Shown: in pieces, positions 1 to 8,928 of the stretch
How the letters are laid out: each line of letters begins with the position of its first letter
Position numbering within the stretch: position 1 is the stretch's first letter
Origin: Sediminispirochaeta smaragdinae DSM 11293
Lineage (GTDB): Bacteria > Spirochaetota > Spirochaetia > DSM-16054 > Sediminispirochaetaceae
Assembly: GCF_000143985.1 (NCBI RefSeq)
Contig: NC_014364.1
Span: 1,550,001-1,614,000, forward strand
Direction of reading: 5' to 3'
Length of the DNA stretch: 64,000 bases
Notes under the pieces: generated by a model
Told to the model about the DNA's origin: nothing
Databases searched by the model: none
Seen by the model: only the letters and a program-made list of their open reading frames with translations
Position numbers and translations under genes: made by a program

Positions 1-2019
1 ATAGTCGACACCAATCTGCTCAAGTTCCCGTAGTATCCCTTCGTTTCCGACGAATTCGGCGATGGTCTTAATCCTCATCACCTTGCCCATGCTGTTGATG
101 GCCTCTACCATGGCCCTGTTTACCGGATCGGTATCCATATCCTTCACGAACATCCCGTCGATCTTCAAATAGTCGACAGGCAGTAGCTTCAGGTAGTTGA
201 AGGATGAAAAGCCGCTTCCAAAATCATCCAGGGCAAAGGTCGAGCCGATCTTTTTCAGCTCATTGATAAAGTGACTTGCAGTCTTCATGTTGCTAATCGC
301 CTCTGTTTCCGTTACCTCGAAGCAGAAGGAGGAAGGGGGAACACCGTATTCCTGAAATTCGTAGACGAGAAAGTCGAGGCTGGTCTCATCCGCGAGAAAA
401 GCACCGGAGAGATTGATGGTAAAGAAAAAGGGATTCCGATCCTGGCCGAGTTCGTCGGAAAGCAATTTGTACGCTTTAAATGCGTTTTGCACTACCCATC
501 GGTCCACGGCAGGCATCAGGTTATAGCGTTCGGCAGCAGGAATAAAATCGGCAGGCATGATGGTGTTTCCTTCCTGGTCGATCATCCTGATCAAGAGTTC
601 ACATTTTTTCATTCCCGAGTTTGAACTGTTGATCGGCTCTATCGGTTGGAAAAAGAGTTGAAAACGGTCCTCCTCAAGGGCCTTTGTCAGCCTGCTGATC
701 CACTGCATCTCGCCGCGTCGCTTTGTAAAGAGGTTCTCCTCAACGTTGTAGACCTTAATTTTGTTGCCCCCGGCATCTTTTGCAATGTAACATGCGTCGT
801 CCGCCGCGGCAAAAACATCATGTATGTCCTGATCGTTGCCGTTTATCATGACGATACCGATGCTTGTGGTGATATTAAAGACGTGTTTGTCCCATATCAG
901 CTTGGTCTCCCTCAGCCGGGATTGAAGCCTCTGGGCGATCTCCGTGGCCTGACTGATGCTTGCTCCCGTAAGCAGGATACCGAACTCGTCACCCCCAAGA
1001 CGGGCCGAGAGATCGCTGGAACGAACCACGCTTTTAATGACCGTGGTGGTTTTTAAAAGCAGTTCATCTCCGGCGGTATGGCCGCACAGGTCGTTCACTA
1101 CCTTGAATTGGTCGATGTCGAGAAAAATAAAGGCATTTTCACCGTCACTTTCCTTTGCAAGACCGATGGTACGGCGTAGCTGTTCGGAAAATTCGTCTCT
1201 ATTGATCAATCCTGTTAGGGTATCATGACTTGCCTGATAGCTGATGGTTTCGCTCATTCTCCGCATTTCCGTCGTATCGCGGAAGGCGAGAACCTGGCCG
1301 TCGAGTTTACCATCACGGTCCCGAATGGCTGCAAGGCTGCCTTCTGTATGAATCGTTGCTCCTGCCCGATTCTTGAGAAGGCAGTTTTTAAAGACAAAGG
1401 GGCTTTCTTCTCCATCGGTAAGCAGGTTCGGAAAGGAAACCGCGGTTTCGTCCGGACCATAGTAGAGCTGAAATACCATACCGAGGGTTCTCTCTGTTGC
1501 CTCGTTTTCTTTCCAGCCCGTGATATTTTCCGCGACGGGATTCATAAACTGGATTTTCCCGTCCTTCCCGGTTGCAATGATTCCGTCTTCAATGCTGTGG
1601 AGGATGGCGGAGAGCCAATGCTCCTGCCTTTTGAGGGCCTGATCGACATTAAACTTGTACAGCGCAATATCGATGGTTGTATATAATTCTTTTTCTTTAA
1701 AGGGCTTAAGAATATATCCGAAGGGCTCTGCTTCCTTTGCCCTGGAAAGGGTTTTTTCATCGGAGTAGGCGGTAAGAAAGATGACCGGGATTCCAAAACG
1801 TTCCTTGACGACCTTTGCCGCATCGACTCCGTCGATTCCCCCGGAAAGCATGATATCCATCAAGATGATGTCGGGATGGTGCTCTTCTACTCTCCTCAGA
1901 GCCTCATCCCCGGTTGCCGCAAGAATAGGTTCTGGATAACCAAATCGTTCCAGACGACGCTGGAGATCAAGGGCGATGATCCTCTCATCTTCTACAATCA
2001 GTATTTTTTCATTTCGCAT
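1..2019 (-). CDS. Response regulator with PAS, GGDEF and EAL domains (cyclic-di-GMP turnover), 3' end cut by window
   Basis: Translated from the reverse strand, the first 673 codons are open and run off the left edge, so the C-terminus is missing. The start is the ATG at 2019 (MRNEKILIVEDE). Domains in order: a receiver domain with the acidic pocket (VEDE) and phosphoacceptor Asp in ILMDIM, near residue 55; a PAS domain after a short helix (ILHSIEDGIIATG); a GGDEF domain with an intact RLGGDEF motif, read near bases 971-990; and an EAL domain with NLSG, the metal-site run DDFGSG and KIDG. The signature Glu is in the variant CELLIR. Both synthase and phosphodiesterase sites look usable. It is probably a phosphorylation-controlled c-di-GMP enzyme. 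No histidine kinase is adjacent. Function is inferred from motifs; domain identity is confident. Confidence 0.9.
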   Translation of the reverse strand, partial: MRNEKILIVEDERIIALDLQRRLERFGYPEPILAATGDEALRRVEEHHPDIILMDIMLSGGIDGVDAAKVVKERFGIPVIFLTAYSDEKTLSRAKEAEPFGYILKPFKEKELYTTIDIALYKFNVDQALKRQEHWLSAILHSIEDGIIATGKDGKIQFMNPVAENITGWKENEATERTLGMVFQLYYGPDETAVSFPNLLTDGEESPFVFKNCLLKNRAGATIHTEGSLAAIRDRDGKLDGQVLAFRDTTEMRRMSETISYQASHDTLTGLINRDEFSEQLRRTIGLAKESDGENAFIFLDIDQFKVVNDLCGHTAGDELLLKTTTVIKSVVRSSDLSARLGGDEFGILLTGASISQATEIAQRLQSRLRETKLIWDKHVFNITTSIGIVMINGNDQDIHDVFAAADDACYIAKDAGGNKIKVYNVEENLFTKRRGEMQWISRLTKALEEDRFQLFFQPIEPINSSNSGMKKCELLIRMIDQEGNTIMPADFIPAAERYNLMPAVDRWVVQNAFKAYKLLSDELGQDRNPFFFTINLSGAFLADETSLDFLVYEFQEYGVPPSSFCFEVTETEAISNMKTASHFINELKKIGSTFALDDFGSGFSSFNYLKLLPVDYLKIDGMFVKDMDTDPVNRAMVEAINSMGKVMRIKTIAEFVGNEGILRELEQIGVDY

Positions 2020-2139
2020 GGTGCCGATAACTCCGGTTACACAATTTCAATATCTCCAATACTTCACTCATCATAAATACTTTTCATCGAAAGATCAAAC
2101 AAATTGACGAATCAAGCCGGGGAAAGCTATAGTGAAGAT

Positions 2140-3390
2140 ATGTTTAGTTCCAAATCTTTTTTTCATTATATAAAAAAATCTCCTACTTCTCTGCACGCCG
2201 CCGCAGCCTCTACCGACATTGTTGCCGGGAAGGGAGCCGTTGCTTTACGGCCGGAAGAGCCCTGGAGCCTTGAGGCAGGAAAGATTTATCATCTCCAGAA
2301 ACGGGGGCTTTTTGCGGCGTTTCGTCCGGGCAAGCTTCCTCCCTGGGAAACGGGCATCGCCCTCTGTGCCGCCCATACCGATAGTCCTTCCCTGAAGCTT
2401 AAATTTGAATCGGGCACGAGAACCAGCCCTTTTCTCAGAGTTCCCGTGGAGCTCTACGGAGGCGCCATCGTCTCTTCCTGGCTTGATCGGGAGCTTTCCT
2501 GCTCCGGACTTGTTGTCTCTGCCGATTCCAATCGTCTTTTCACGACCGACGAACCGGTTGCAATTATCCCGAATCTTGCCATTCATCTGAACCCGAAGGT
2601 AAATGATGGTTATGCGTATCAAGTTCAGGATGAGCTTCAAGCTCTTTTTCCCGGGATCGCTTCTCTCCGGGAACTGGTGAGCAAGCACTCCGGTCTTCCG
2701 GGGGATGATATTCTTGCGGCGGATCTTTTCCTTCACGACCATATTGCTCCTTCGGAACTTGGAGGGGTAATGGTTTCGGAGAGAATCGATAACCTTGCTT
2801 CCTGCTATGCCGCCCTCTCCGCCTTCCTTGATGCTTCGGCCTTGGGAGCCGGTTGGACAATGGTTCTCTTTTCCGATGCCGAAGAGGTGGGAAGTACCAT
2901 AGATTCCGGAGCGGATTCGGCCTTACCTATCAATCTGCTTAGACGGATCGTTGCCGTCTCCGGCGGGGGGGAGGAGGAGTTCCAGCGAACCCTTGCCCGT
3001 TCCTTTCTTGTTTCTGCCGACGGAGCGCATGCCGTTCATCCCAATTTTTCCTCGAAACATGATCCTGACTTTGCTCCGAGAATCGGAGGCGGTCCTGTGG
3101 TAAAAATGAATGCCCTGTACCGTTATGCCACAAACGCCGAGAGTGCCGGAATCTTCATATCGCTTTGCAATGAAGCAGGGATTTCTTATCAGCGGCTTAT
3201 CGGTCGTTCGGATATGAAATCGGGAAGTACAGTCGGTTCTATCTTGTCGGCAGCACTTTCCATCAATACCGTGGATGTGGGGATTCCCATGTTGGCGATG
3301 CATTCGATCAGAGAGTGCGCATCCTTCGAGGATCTTGAGGCTCTCTATCGAGTCCTACTCCTTTTTTTCCGAAAGGCGGAGGAACAATAG
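2140..3390 (+). CDS. apeB: M18 family zinc aminopeptidase
   Basis: A cytosolic metallo-aminopeptidase of the M18 (aspartyl aminopeptidase) family, about 416 residues, the usual length. Metal ligands and catalytic residues are visible: HTDSP (near residue 79), the DAEEVGS run (near 247), DGAHAVHP, and the C-terminal MKSGSTVGS and MHSIRE motifs. I prefer the ATG at 2140 because the protein then opens with the family's FxxYIKKSPTSLHA helix. A TTG at 2104 in the same frame would add 12 residues, and a purine-rich GGGGAAAG lies between the two. The stop is 2 bases from the next gene, so the two are likely cotranscribed. Role: trimming N-terminal residues from peptides. Confidence 0.9.
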   Translation: MFSSKSFFHYIKKSPTSLHAAAASTDIVAGKGAVALRPEEPWSLEAGKIYHLQKRGLFAAFRPGKLPPWETGIALCAAHTDSPSLKLKFESGTRTSPFLRVPVELYGGAIVSSWLDRELSCSGLVVSADSNRLFTTDEPVAIIPNLAIHLNPKVNDGYAYQVQDELQALFPGIASLRELVSKHSGLPGDDILAADLFLHDHIAPSELGGVMVSERIDNLASCYAALSAFLDASALGAGWTMVLFSDAEEVGSTIDSGADSALPINLLRRIVAVSGGGEEEFQRTLARSFLVSADGAHAVHPNFSSKHDPDFAPRIGGGPVVKMNALYRYATNAESAGIFISLCNEAGISYQRLIGRSDMKSGSTVGSILSAALSINTVDVGIPMLAMHSIRECASFEDLEALYRVLLLFFRKAEEQ

Positions 3391-3392
3391 AG

Positions 3393-4535
3393 ATGGAACC
3401 TACCCCTTATCGTTTTGAGAACAGCTTACCTGATGAGTTACTCCAGCAACGGCAACAACCCCGAATCGAGGATATCCGCGGCCGTTATTTTCGTGACACC
3501 ACGGCTATTATTCACTGCAACCCCTTTCGTCGCTTGAAGCACAAGACACAGGTCTTTTTCAGTCCGAAAAACGACCATATCTGTACCCGCATCGAGCATG
3601 TCATGCATGTCGCATCCATAGCTGCTGCGGTATGCAGGGGGCTCGACCTTGATGCCGATCTCGCCTGGGCCATCGGTCTCGGCCATGATCTTGGTCATAC
3701 TCCCTTTGGTCATGTGGGTGAACACATCATGGCCGATATTAGGAAAGATTCAGGGGGCTTTGTGCACGAGCTCTACAGCCTGCGGGTTGTCGATCATCTT
3801 ATCGGCTACGGGAAGGGGCTCAACCTCACCTATGCGGTACGGGACGGTATCGTAAGCCACTGCGGGGAAAAGTTCGAGCAGTCCATCATCCCTGTCCAGG
3901 AGATTAAGGACCTTGGTTCCCTGACCGGTCGCAACCACCTTCCCTCGACCTGGGAGGGAGCAGTCGTTCGCATGGCAGATAAGATTGCCTATTTGGGACG
4001 GGACCTGGAAGATGCCCTTCAGCTGAAGATCGTGAAGCGCGGGGACGTTCCCGAAGAAATCGTCACAAGCCTCGGAGCGGAAAATGGCGTTATCATCAAT
4101 ACCCTGGTCAACGATCTGATCGATACCAGCCGCAAGAATGGTGCCATTGCTTTTTCCGATGAAAAATACCATGCGATGAAGGTGCTTACGGAGTTTAACT
4201 ATCGGAACATCTACCGAAATCCCCTGCTTTCCGATTATCACCGCTATTTCGACCGTATCCTTCGTTCGCTCTTCGATTATCTGGAGGACCTTTTCGATCG
4301 TTACCGTTTCGATGAGACGCAATACCGAAGGGAGAAAAATCTGCTTGCGGTACGGTTCGGGGATTATGTGTGTAAAATGCGTTCTTTCTACGAAGGGGAG
4401 GATGGCGGATTTCGAAATTTGGCCGTCGACTATGTTGCAGGCATGACCGACGACTACGCCTTAGAGTGTATCCAGGAGATTATGCTGCCGCAAAAGATGG
4501 AAACTCAATTCGACCAATTCCTTCTCGGCAATTGA
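3393..4535 (+). CDS. dgt: Deoxyguanosinetriphosphate triphosphohydrolase-like HD protein
   Basis: An HD-superfamily phosphohydrolase of the dGTPase-like group, 380 residues. The N-terminus has the family's RGRYFRDTTAIIHCNPFRRLKHKTQVF block. The metal-binding His and Asp residues appear in RIEHVMHVASIA (near residue 69) and GHDLGHTPFGHVGE (near 96-105), and the later Asp in VVRMADKIAYLGRD. Family members hydrolyse dNTPs to the nucleoside and tripolyphosphate. The ATG at 3393 sits 2 bases after the aminopeptidase stop and has a GGAGGA ribosome site inside that gene's last codons. Proximity to the nrd genes is suggestive for dNTP pool control, but they lie on the opposite strand. Substrate preference cannot be read from sequence. 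Confidence 0.9.
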   Translation: MEPTPYRFENSLPDELLQQRQQPRIEDIRGRYFRDTTAIIHCNPFRRLKHKTQVFFSPKNDHICTRIEHVMHVASIAAAVCRGLDLDADLAWAIGLGHDLGHTPFGHVGEHIMADIRKDSGGFVHELYSLRVVDHLIGYGKGLNLTYAVRDGIVSHCGEKFEQSIIPVQEIKDLGSLTGRNHLPSTWEGAVVRMADKIAYLGRDLEDALQLKIVKRGDVPEEIVTSLGAENGVIINTLVNDLIDTSRKNGAIAFSDEKYHAMKVLTEFNYRNIYRNPLLSDYHRYFDRILRSLFDYLEDLFDRYRFDETQYRREKNLLAVRFGDYVCKMRSFYEGEDGGFRNLAVDYVAGMTDDYALECIQEIMLPQKMETQFDQFLLGN

Positions 4536-4548
4536 TCGCTTTTTCGTT

Positions 4549-5109
4549 TTAGATGCGAAAACGTTCCGCCAGTTCCTTCAACTGCGCTAATGTTTCGGGG
4601 CTGTCGCTCACCCTTTCTCTGTCGCTGTTTGCAAAGGTAACATATCCGAGATTTTGGGTGGAATAGTCTTTAAAGAGGCCGCCTATCACCAGTTCTGCGC
4701 CGAGAAATTGATGCTCGAAGGCCGGGGCTCCCCCGACAAAAAGGGCGGCTCCCCGTTTTGTGGAGTGTAAAGGTTTGTCCTTGCGTACCTCACTGGCCCA
4801 GAATACCTGGAAACGGTCTATCAAAACCTTCATTTTACCGGGGATGGAGTGAAAATAGACGGGGGAAGCAACAATGATATTGTCAGCCGCATCCATCTTC
4901 GGATATATCTCCTGCATCTCGTCCTTAATCGAGCAGCCACGTTTTTTCCAGCAATAGCGGCAATCGATACAGGGAGCCACATCGGTCCTATAGCAATCGA
5001 TCTCCTCAACCGTTCCCGCCGAGTCCCCCATCTCCGCGAGAAGAATATCCAGCATTGATCGCGTTATTCCCTTTTTACGCGCAGAACCATACAATACCAA
5101 TGTTTTCAT
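4549..5109 (-). CDS. NAD(P)H-dependent FMN reductase / iron-sulfur flavoprotein-like
   Basis: A flavodoxin-fold protein of 186 residues. It opens with the FMN phosphate loop (VLYGSARKKGITRSM) and contains ASPVYFHSIPGKMKVLIDRF, typical of the NADPH-dependent FMN reductase family. Residues 47-60 hold a compact Cys series, C-x2-C-x2-C-x5-C (CIDCRYCWKKRGC), like that which binds a 4Fe-4S cluster in archaeal Isf proteins. It lies 45 bases downstream of nrdG on the same strand and may share its transcript. Since NrdG needs a low-potential electron donor, a role in that supply is a reasonable guess. Presence of a cluster is inferred, since many relatives carry the cysteines without proof of one. Confidence 0.8.
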   Translation of the reverse strand: MKTLVLYGSARKKGITRSMLDILLAEMGDSAGTVEEIDCYRTDVAPCIDCRYCWKKRGCSIKDEMQEIYPKMDAADNIIVASPVYFHSIPGKMKVLIDRFQVFWASEVRKDKPLHSTKRGAALFVGGAPAFEHQFLGAELVIGGLFKDYSTQNLGYVTFANSDRERVSDSPETLAQLKELAERFRI

Positions 5110-5154
5110 CCTGTGTACTCCGTGAGGAACTCTATCACAGGATAGCTTGTCTAG

Positions 5155-5916
5155 TCATCCCCGTATGATGATTTCCGTCGGGAGCTCCGCCGCCTTCAAG
5201 GCGTCGGCGTATGACTGCATCTCCTCTTTCCCTGTGGCCGGCCTCTTGTTCCAGTCGGGATCAAGGCAGCTGCCCGGTCTGAAAGCCTGGAGCGACCATC
5301 TGGTCGGTGTCTCGAGCCTTCCCGCTCCAACTTCCTGAGCAAGCGACCTTGCAAGGGTCGCGAGCTCCTGAGGGGTGATGACGGCCGGATCGACGGTGGT
5401 TCTGGCCTCCCAGGGGACGGCGTGCCGGGCAAGCTCGCCTATGCTTGCGAAAATCGCTTTTTTTACCGCTTCTGCAGCCGACCCGTCCTTTGTTTTGTAT
5501 CCAAGCAGTCGTGGATAAGCTTCGAAGGAGCTTTTCAAATCTACGGCGACAAGAGACGGGGAATGGTCGGGAAATTGGTCCAGGAGCTTGCCCAGCCGTT
5601 TGGGAAGGGTGCCGTTTGTATCCAGCTTCCAGGGCATCTCCATTGCCACGAGAAGGGCGACAAGGTCAAAGAGCCCGGGAGATAACAGGGGCTCTCCTCC
5701 GCTGATGCAGACCCCCCCGAGGAGGGGGGCCCTTTTTCGAAGAAAGGCCTCGATCTCCGGAATACTTTTTCCCTCCTCCTGGCTTATCTGCCCCATGACA
5801 AGATCGGCATTATGGCAATAGGGACAGCGGAGGTTGCAGCCGGCGGTAAAAATCACCGCCGCAACCCTGCCCGGAAAATCGATCAGGCTGGTCTTCAAAA
5901 GAGCGTAGCGCTCCAT
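5155..5916 (-). CDS. nrdG: Anaerobic ribonucleoside-triphosphate reductase activating protein (radical SAM)
   Basis: A radical-SAM glycyl-radical activase of 253 residues. The cluster motif C-x3-C-x2-C appears as CNLRCPYCHN near residue 27, just after the typical opening MERYALLKTSLIDFPGR. A GGEPLL run, the usual SAM-contact motif, lies near residue 77. The start is 3 bases after the nrdD stop, so nrdD and nrdG are translated from one message. Its expected job is to cleave S-adenosylmethionine and place the glycyl radical on NrdD. The family is sure; the NrdG assignment rests on the adjacent nrdD. Confidence 0.93.
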   Translation of the reverse strand: MERYALLKTSLIDFPGRVAAVIFTAGCNLRCPYCHNADLVMGQISQEEGKSIPEIEAFLRKRAPLLGGVCISGGEPLLSPGLFDLVALLVAMEMPWKLDTNGTLPKRLGKLLDQFPDHSPSLVAVDLKSSFEAYPRLLGYKTKDGSAAEAVKKAIFASIGELARHAVPWEARTTVDPAVITPQELATLARSLAQEVGAGRLETPTRWSLQAFRPGSCLDPDWNKRPATGKEEMQSYADALKAAELPTEIIIRG

Positions 5917-5919
5917 AGC

Positions 5920-8403
5920 CTACATTACCGCTTCCAGTTCGTCTCGGCTCCCTGCTCGTGCCACCACCTCTCCCTTATCATCGAAAAGGATGACCGTGGG
6001 GGTACTGTAGACCTGATGATCGGCGGCGAGGGCAAGCCCCTCTTCCTTATCCACATCCACGGCCTCTCCCGGGAAGGGGAGGGTCGCCGCAGCTTCCTTT
6101 ACCGGCGGGCAGGAGGGACACGCCTTTCTGAAAAAGCCGAGCCACCTGACCGCAGCTTTTCCGCTTCCTTCTTTCACCTGCTCCGTGGCTGCCGCCCTTT
6201 TTTCGACCTCTCCAGCCGAGGTTTTTTTCTCGTTTTTCGTGTCAAGGCTTTCCTTCACTTCGAAAAGCTTGCGCTTCCCGTATTCCTCCCGTTTGCCCTT
6301 GTTCCAGTTCGCAACGGAACGGTAGTAGCCGACGATCCTGGTGTAGACCTCGGCCACCTTCCCGCAGCGGGGACAGGTAAAATGCTCCCCAGAGAGATAG
6401 CCGTGATCGGGGCAGACCGAATAGGTCGGGCTGATGGTATAGTAGGGAATGCGGTATCCTTCCGCCATGGCGCGGACCAGGGCCCTGCAGCTTTTCCAGT
6501 CGTCGATCGCCTCTCCCACGAATCCGTGGAATACGGTTCCTCCGGTGTAGAGGCTCTGGAGTGCTTCCTGGTGATCGAGTGCATCGAAGATATCGTTGGT
6601 GAAGTTGACTGGAAGCTGACTCGAATTGGTATAGAAAGGCTCGTCCTCCCCCGAAGTGATGATATCCGGATAGTGGTTGCGGTCATGGAGAGCCAGGCGA
6701 TAGCTGGTGCTCTCGGCCGGTGTCGCCTCCAGGTTGAAGAGATCACCGGTCCGTTCCTGAAAATCGGCAAGCTTTTCCCGCATATGGGAGAGTATTTCCA
6801 GGGCAAAAGAGCGTCCCTCTTGGCCGGTGATATCCTCGCCGAGAAAGTTGAGAAGCGCCTCGTTCATGCCGCAGATACCGATAGTGGAAAAATGGTTCGA
6901 GAGACCGGAGAGATACTCTCTTGTATAGGGGAAAAGCCCTGTATCGTAGAGCTGTGCGATTACCTTCCGCTTAATGATCAGACTCTCGGCTGCCAATTCC
7001 ATGAGATGATCGAGGCGTCGAAAGAACTCCTGCTTTCCCGCCGAGAGATATCCGATCCTCGGGAGATTGATGGTCACGACCCCGATGGAACCTGTCAGCT
7101 CGTCGGATCCGAAGAGTCCGCCGCCGCGTTTCCTTAGCTCCCGCTTGTCGAGCTGCAGACGGCAGCACATCGACCTGACGTCGCCCGGATCAAGATCGCT
7201 TGAGATAAAATTCTGGAAATAGGGTGTTCCGTATTTGCCCGTCATCTCAAAAAGCAGGCGGGCATTTTCTCCGTCCCACTGGAACTCCTCGGTGATATTG
7301 TAGGTTGGAATGGGGTACTGAAATCCCCGCCCCTCGGCATCCCCCTTCAGCATCAGCTCGATAAAAACCTTATTGATAAGATCCATCTCTTTCTGACAAT
7401 CGCCGTAGGTGAACTCCTGTTCTTCTCCTCCCACGATCGCTTTCCGCTCTGCGAGATCACGGGGGACGGTCCAGTCGAGGGTGATATTGGTAAAGGGTGC
7501 CTGGCTTCCCCATCTGCTGGGGGTGTTGACGCCGAAGAGGAAACTCTGAATCGACTGGCGGACCTGCTCCTCTTCCAGCTTTTCGATTTTCACAAAGGGG
7601 GCGAGGTAGGTATCGAAGCTCGAGAAAGCCTGGGCCCCTGCCCATTCGTTCTGCATGACCCCGAGAAAGTTGACCATCTGCTGCACCAGGGTCGAAAGAT
7701 GGCGGGCCGGTTTGCTGGATATTTTTCCTGCAACGCCGCCGAGTCCCTTGATGATCAATTCCCGGAGCGACCATCCTGCACAGTAACCGCTGAACATCGA
7801 GAGGTCGTGGATGTGGAAGTCTGCATTACGATGGGCCTCGGCAATCTCGGCCGGATAGACATTTTTAAGCCAGTAGTTTGCCGTGATGGTACCCGAATTA
7901 TGGAGAATCAGGCCCCCAAGGGAGTAATTGACATTTGCGTTTTCATTTACCCGCCAGTCGCTCTGAGAGAGGTACCCATCCATGGTAAGATCGATGTCGA
8001 GAAGCAGTTTCTTTGCATCGCGTATTGCCTCGTGGCGGGCCCGGTAAAGTATATAGGCCTTGGCCACGGCTGCTTCTCCCGCCTCGATGAGGGTTGTTTC
8101 CACGATGTCCTGGATCTCTTCAACCGCCGGGGCGGAGTTCGGGTGGCGGGCGGCGAAACCGCTGCGAAGCTTCTCTTCCACCGCGAGGGTGAGACCTTCG
8201 GCAAGCGATCCCTCTTCGCCCCTTCCTGTGGCCTCTATTGCCCGTGCAACGGCCGATAGAATCCGTTCCCTGTCGTACGGAACAAGGCCCCCGTCTCTTC
8301 TGACGATCCACCTGACCGGTGCTTTTTGCCCACCTGCGTGTCCCCCGTCGTGAATTTCGCTGCTGCTTCGTATTTTTGCCCATTCACTCTGCAAACTTGT
8401 CAC
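5920..8403 (-). CDS. nrdD: Class III ribonucleotide reductase with C-terminal thioredoxin-like domain
   Basis: Anaerobic ribonucleoside-triphosphate reductase, 827 residues; most NrdD proteins are nearer 700. The GTG start at 8403 has a strong GGGAGGG site 5 bases upstream. An ATP-cone begins near residue 30 (VRRDGGLVPYDRERI). The catalytic core has the NYSLGGLILHNSGTI block, a HDLSMFSGYCAGW run with the first active-site Cys, and GICGMNE with the probable thiyl Cys. The zinc-site CPDH...CPRC is followed by the glycyl-radical loop RIVGYY with Gly near 692. After a charged linker of about 40 residues comes an extra domain (about 752-827) with a CPSC redox pair (Cys 762 and 765), the cis-Pro run STPTVILF and a short C-terminus, as in thioredoxin/glutaredoxin folds. 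This suggests a built-in reductant. The gene overlaps nrdR by 20 bases. Confidence 0.95.
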   Translation of the reverse strand: MTSLQSEWAKIRSSSEIHDGGHAGGQKAPVRWIVRRDGGLVPYDRERILSAVARAIEATGRGEEGSLAEGLTLAVEEKLRSGFAARHPNSAPAVEEIQDIVETTLIEAGEAAVAKAYILYRARHEAIRDAKKLLLDIDLTMDGYLSQSDWRVNENANVNYSLGGLILHNSGTITANYWLKNVYPAEIAEAHRNADFHIHDLSMFSGYCAGWSLRELIIKGLGGVAGKISSKPARHLSTLVQQMVNFLGVMQNEWAGAQAFSSFDTYLAPFVKIEKLEEEQVRQSIQSFLFGVNTPSRWGSQAPFTNITLDWTVPRDLAERKAIVGGEEQEFTYGDCQKEMDLINKVFIELMLKGDAEGRGFQYPIPTYNITEEFQWDGENARLLFEMTGKYGTPYFQNFISSDLDPGDVRSMCCRLQLDKRELRKRGGGLFGSDELTGSIGVVTINLPRIGYLSAGKQEFFRRLDHLMELAAESLIIKRKVIAQLYDTGLFPYTREYLSGLSNHFSTIGICGMNEALLNFLGEDITGQEGRSFALEILSHMREKLADFQERTGDLFNLEATPAESTSYRLALHDRNHYPDIITSGEDEPFYTNSSQLPVNFTNDIFDALDHQEALQSLYTGGTVFHGFVGEAIDDWKSCRALVRAMAEGYRIPYYTISPTYSVCPDHGYLSGEHFTCPRCGKVAEVYTRIVGYYRSVANWNKGKREEYGKRKLFEVKESLDTKNEKKTSAGEVEKRAAATEQVKEGSGKAAVRWLGFFRKACPSCPPVKEAAATLPFPGEAVDVDKEEGLALAADHQVYSTPTVILFDDKGEVVARAGSRDELEAVM

Positions 8404-8872
8404 TTTTCCCTCCCGTTTCTGTTAGTTGTTCGATTTCCCGGAGAAACTCTTCCACATTGTCAAACATGCGGTAAACCGATGCGAATCTGACATAGGCGAC
8501 CTTATCCACCTTGTACAGCCGCCTGAGAACAATCTCTCCAAGCTCTTTTGTTGCTATTTCGTGACTATTTCTGGCACCGTAGGCTACCTCGTCCTCTATT
8601 GCCTGAAAGAGGCTTTCTCTGGTAGCCTGTCCAATAGGACGCTTTTCCATGGCGATGTTGATCCCACGCTCCAGCTTTGCCGGTTCATAGGGCTCTAATC
8701 TACCGTCACGTTTGACCACCATGATCGGTTTTTCTTCGATCCGTTCGTAGCTTGTAAAACGATAACCGCAGGAAAGACACTCCCGTCGCCTCCTAATGGC
8801 ACTGCCTCCGGCATTCTGCCTAGATTCCAGAACCCTGTCCTCCAGGGCCCCACAATGAGGACATCGCACCAT
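8384..8872 (-). CDS. nrdR: Transcriptional repressor of ribonucleotide reductase genes
   Basis: NrdR, 162 residues. A zinc ribbon at the N-terminus (CPHCG...CLSCGYRF) is followed by an ATP-cone (VKRDGRLEPYEPAKL). It starts at the ATG at 8872 because MVRCPHCG is the family's invariant N-terminus and a GGAGG site sits 4 bases upstream. A longer reading from 8938 would translate through the operator region and is not credible. The family senses dATP/ATP and binds NrdR boxes; two such boxes precede this gene, so it probably represses itself and the overlapping nrdDG. It is transcribed first in the operon. Confidence 0.95.
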   Translation of the reverse strand: MVRCPHCGALEDRVLESRQNAGGSAIRRRRECLSCGYRFTSYERIEEKPIMVVKRDGRLEPYEPAKLERGINIAMEKRPIGQATRESLFQAIEDEVAYGARNSHEIATKELGEIVLRRLYKVDKVAYVRFASVYRMFDNVEEFLREIEQLTETGGKSDKFAE

Positions 8873-8894
8873 AAACCTCCATACATCAAAAGTG

Positions 8895-8910
8895 CTACTA
8901 AATGTAGTGT
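8895..8910. promoter_or_regulatory. NrdR box 2 (proximal)
   Basis: The 16-mer CTACTAAATGTAGTGT matches the NrdR box pattern acaCwAtATaTwGtgt at most key positions, notably CTA...TAGTGT. It lies between the predicted transcription start and the nrdR ATG. Its centre is 42 bases, four helical turns, from the other box, which fits cooperative binding on one face of the DNA. Confidence 0.75.
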
Positions 8911-8928
8911 TATTAGTGCCTGTTTGTA

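Noticed and set aside
2104-2139. TTG start for the aminopeptidase
   Set aside because: The ATG at 2140 gives the family's usual N-terminus. The TTG remains possible.
5812-7137. A 441-codon open frame on the forward strand opposite nrdD and nrdG
   Set aside because: It lies inside well-supported genes and its protein has no recognisable motif.
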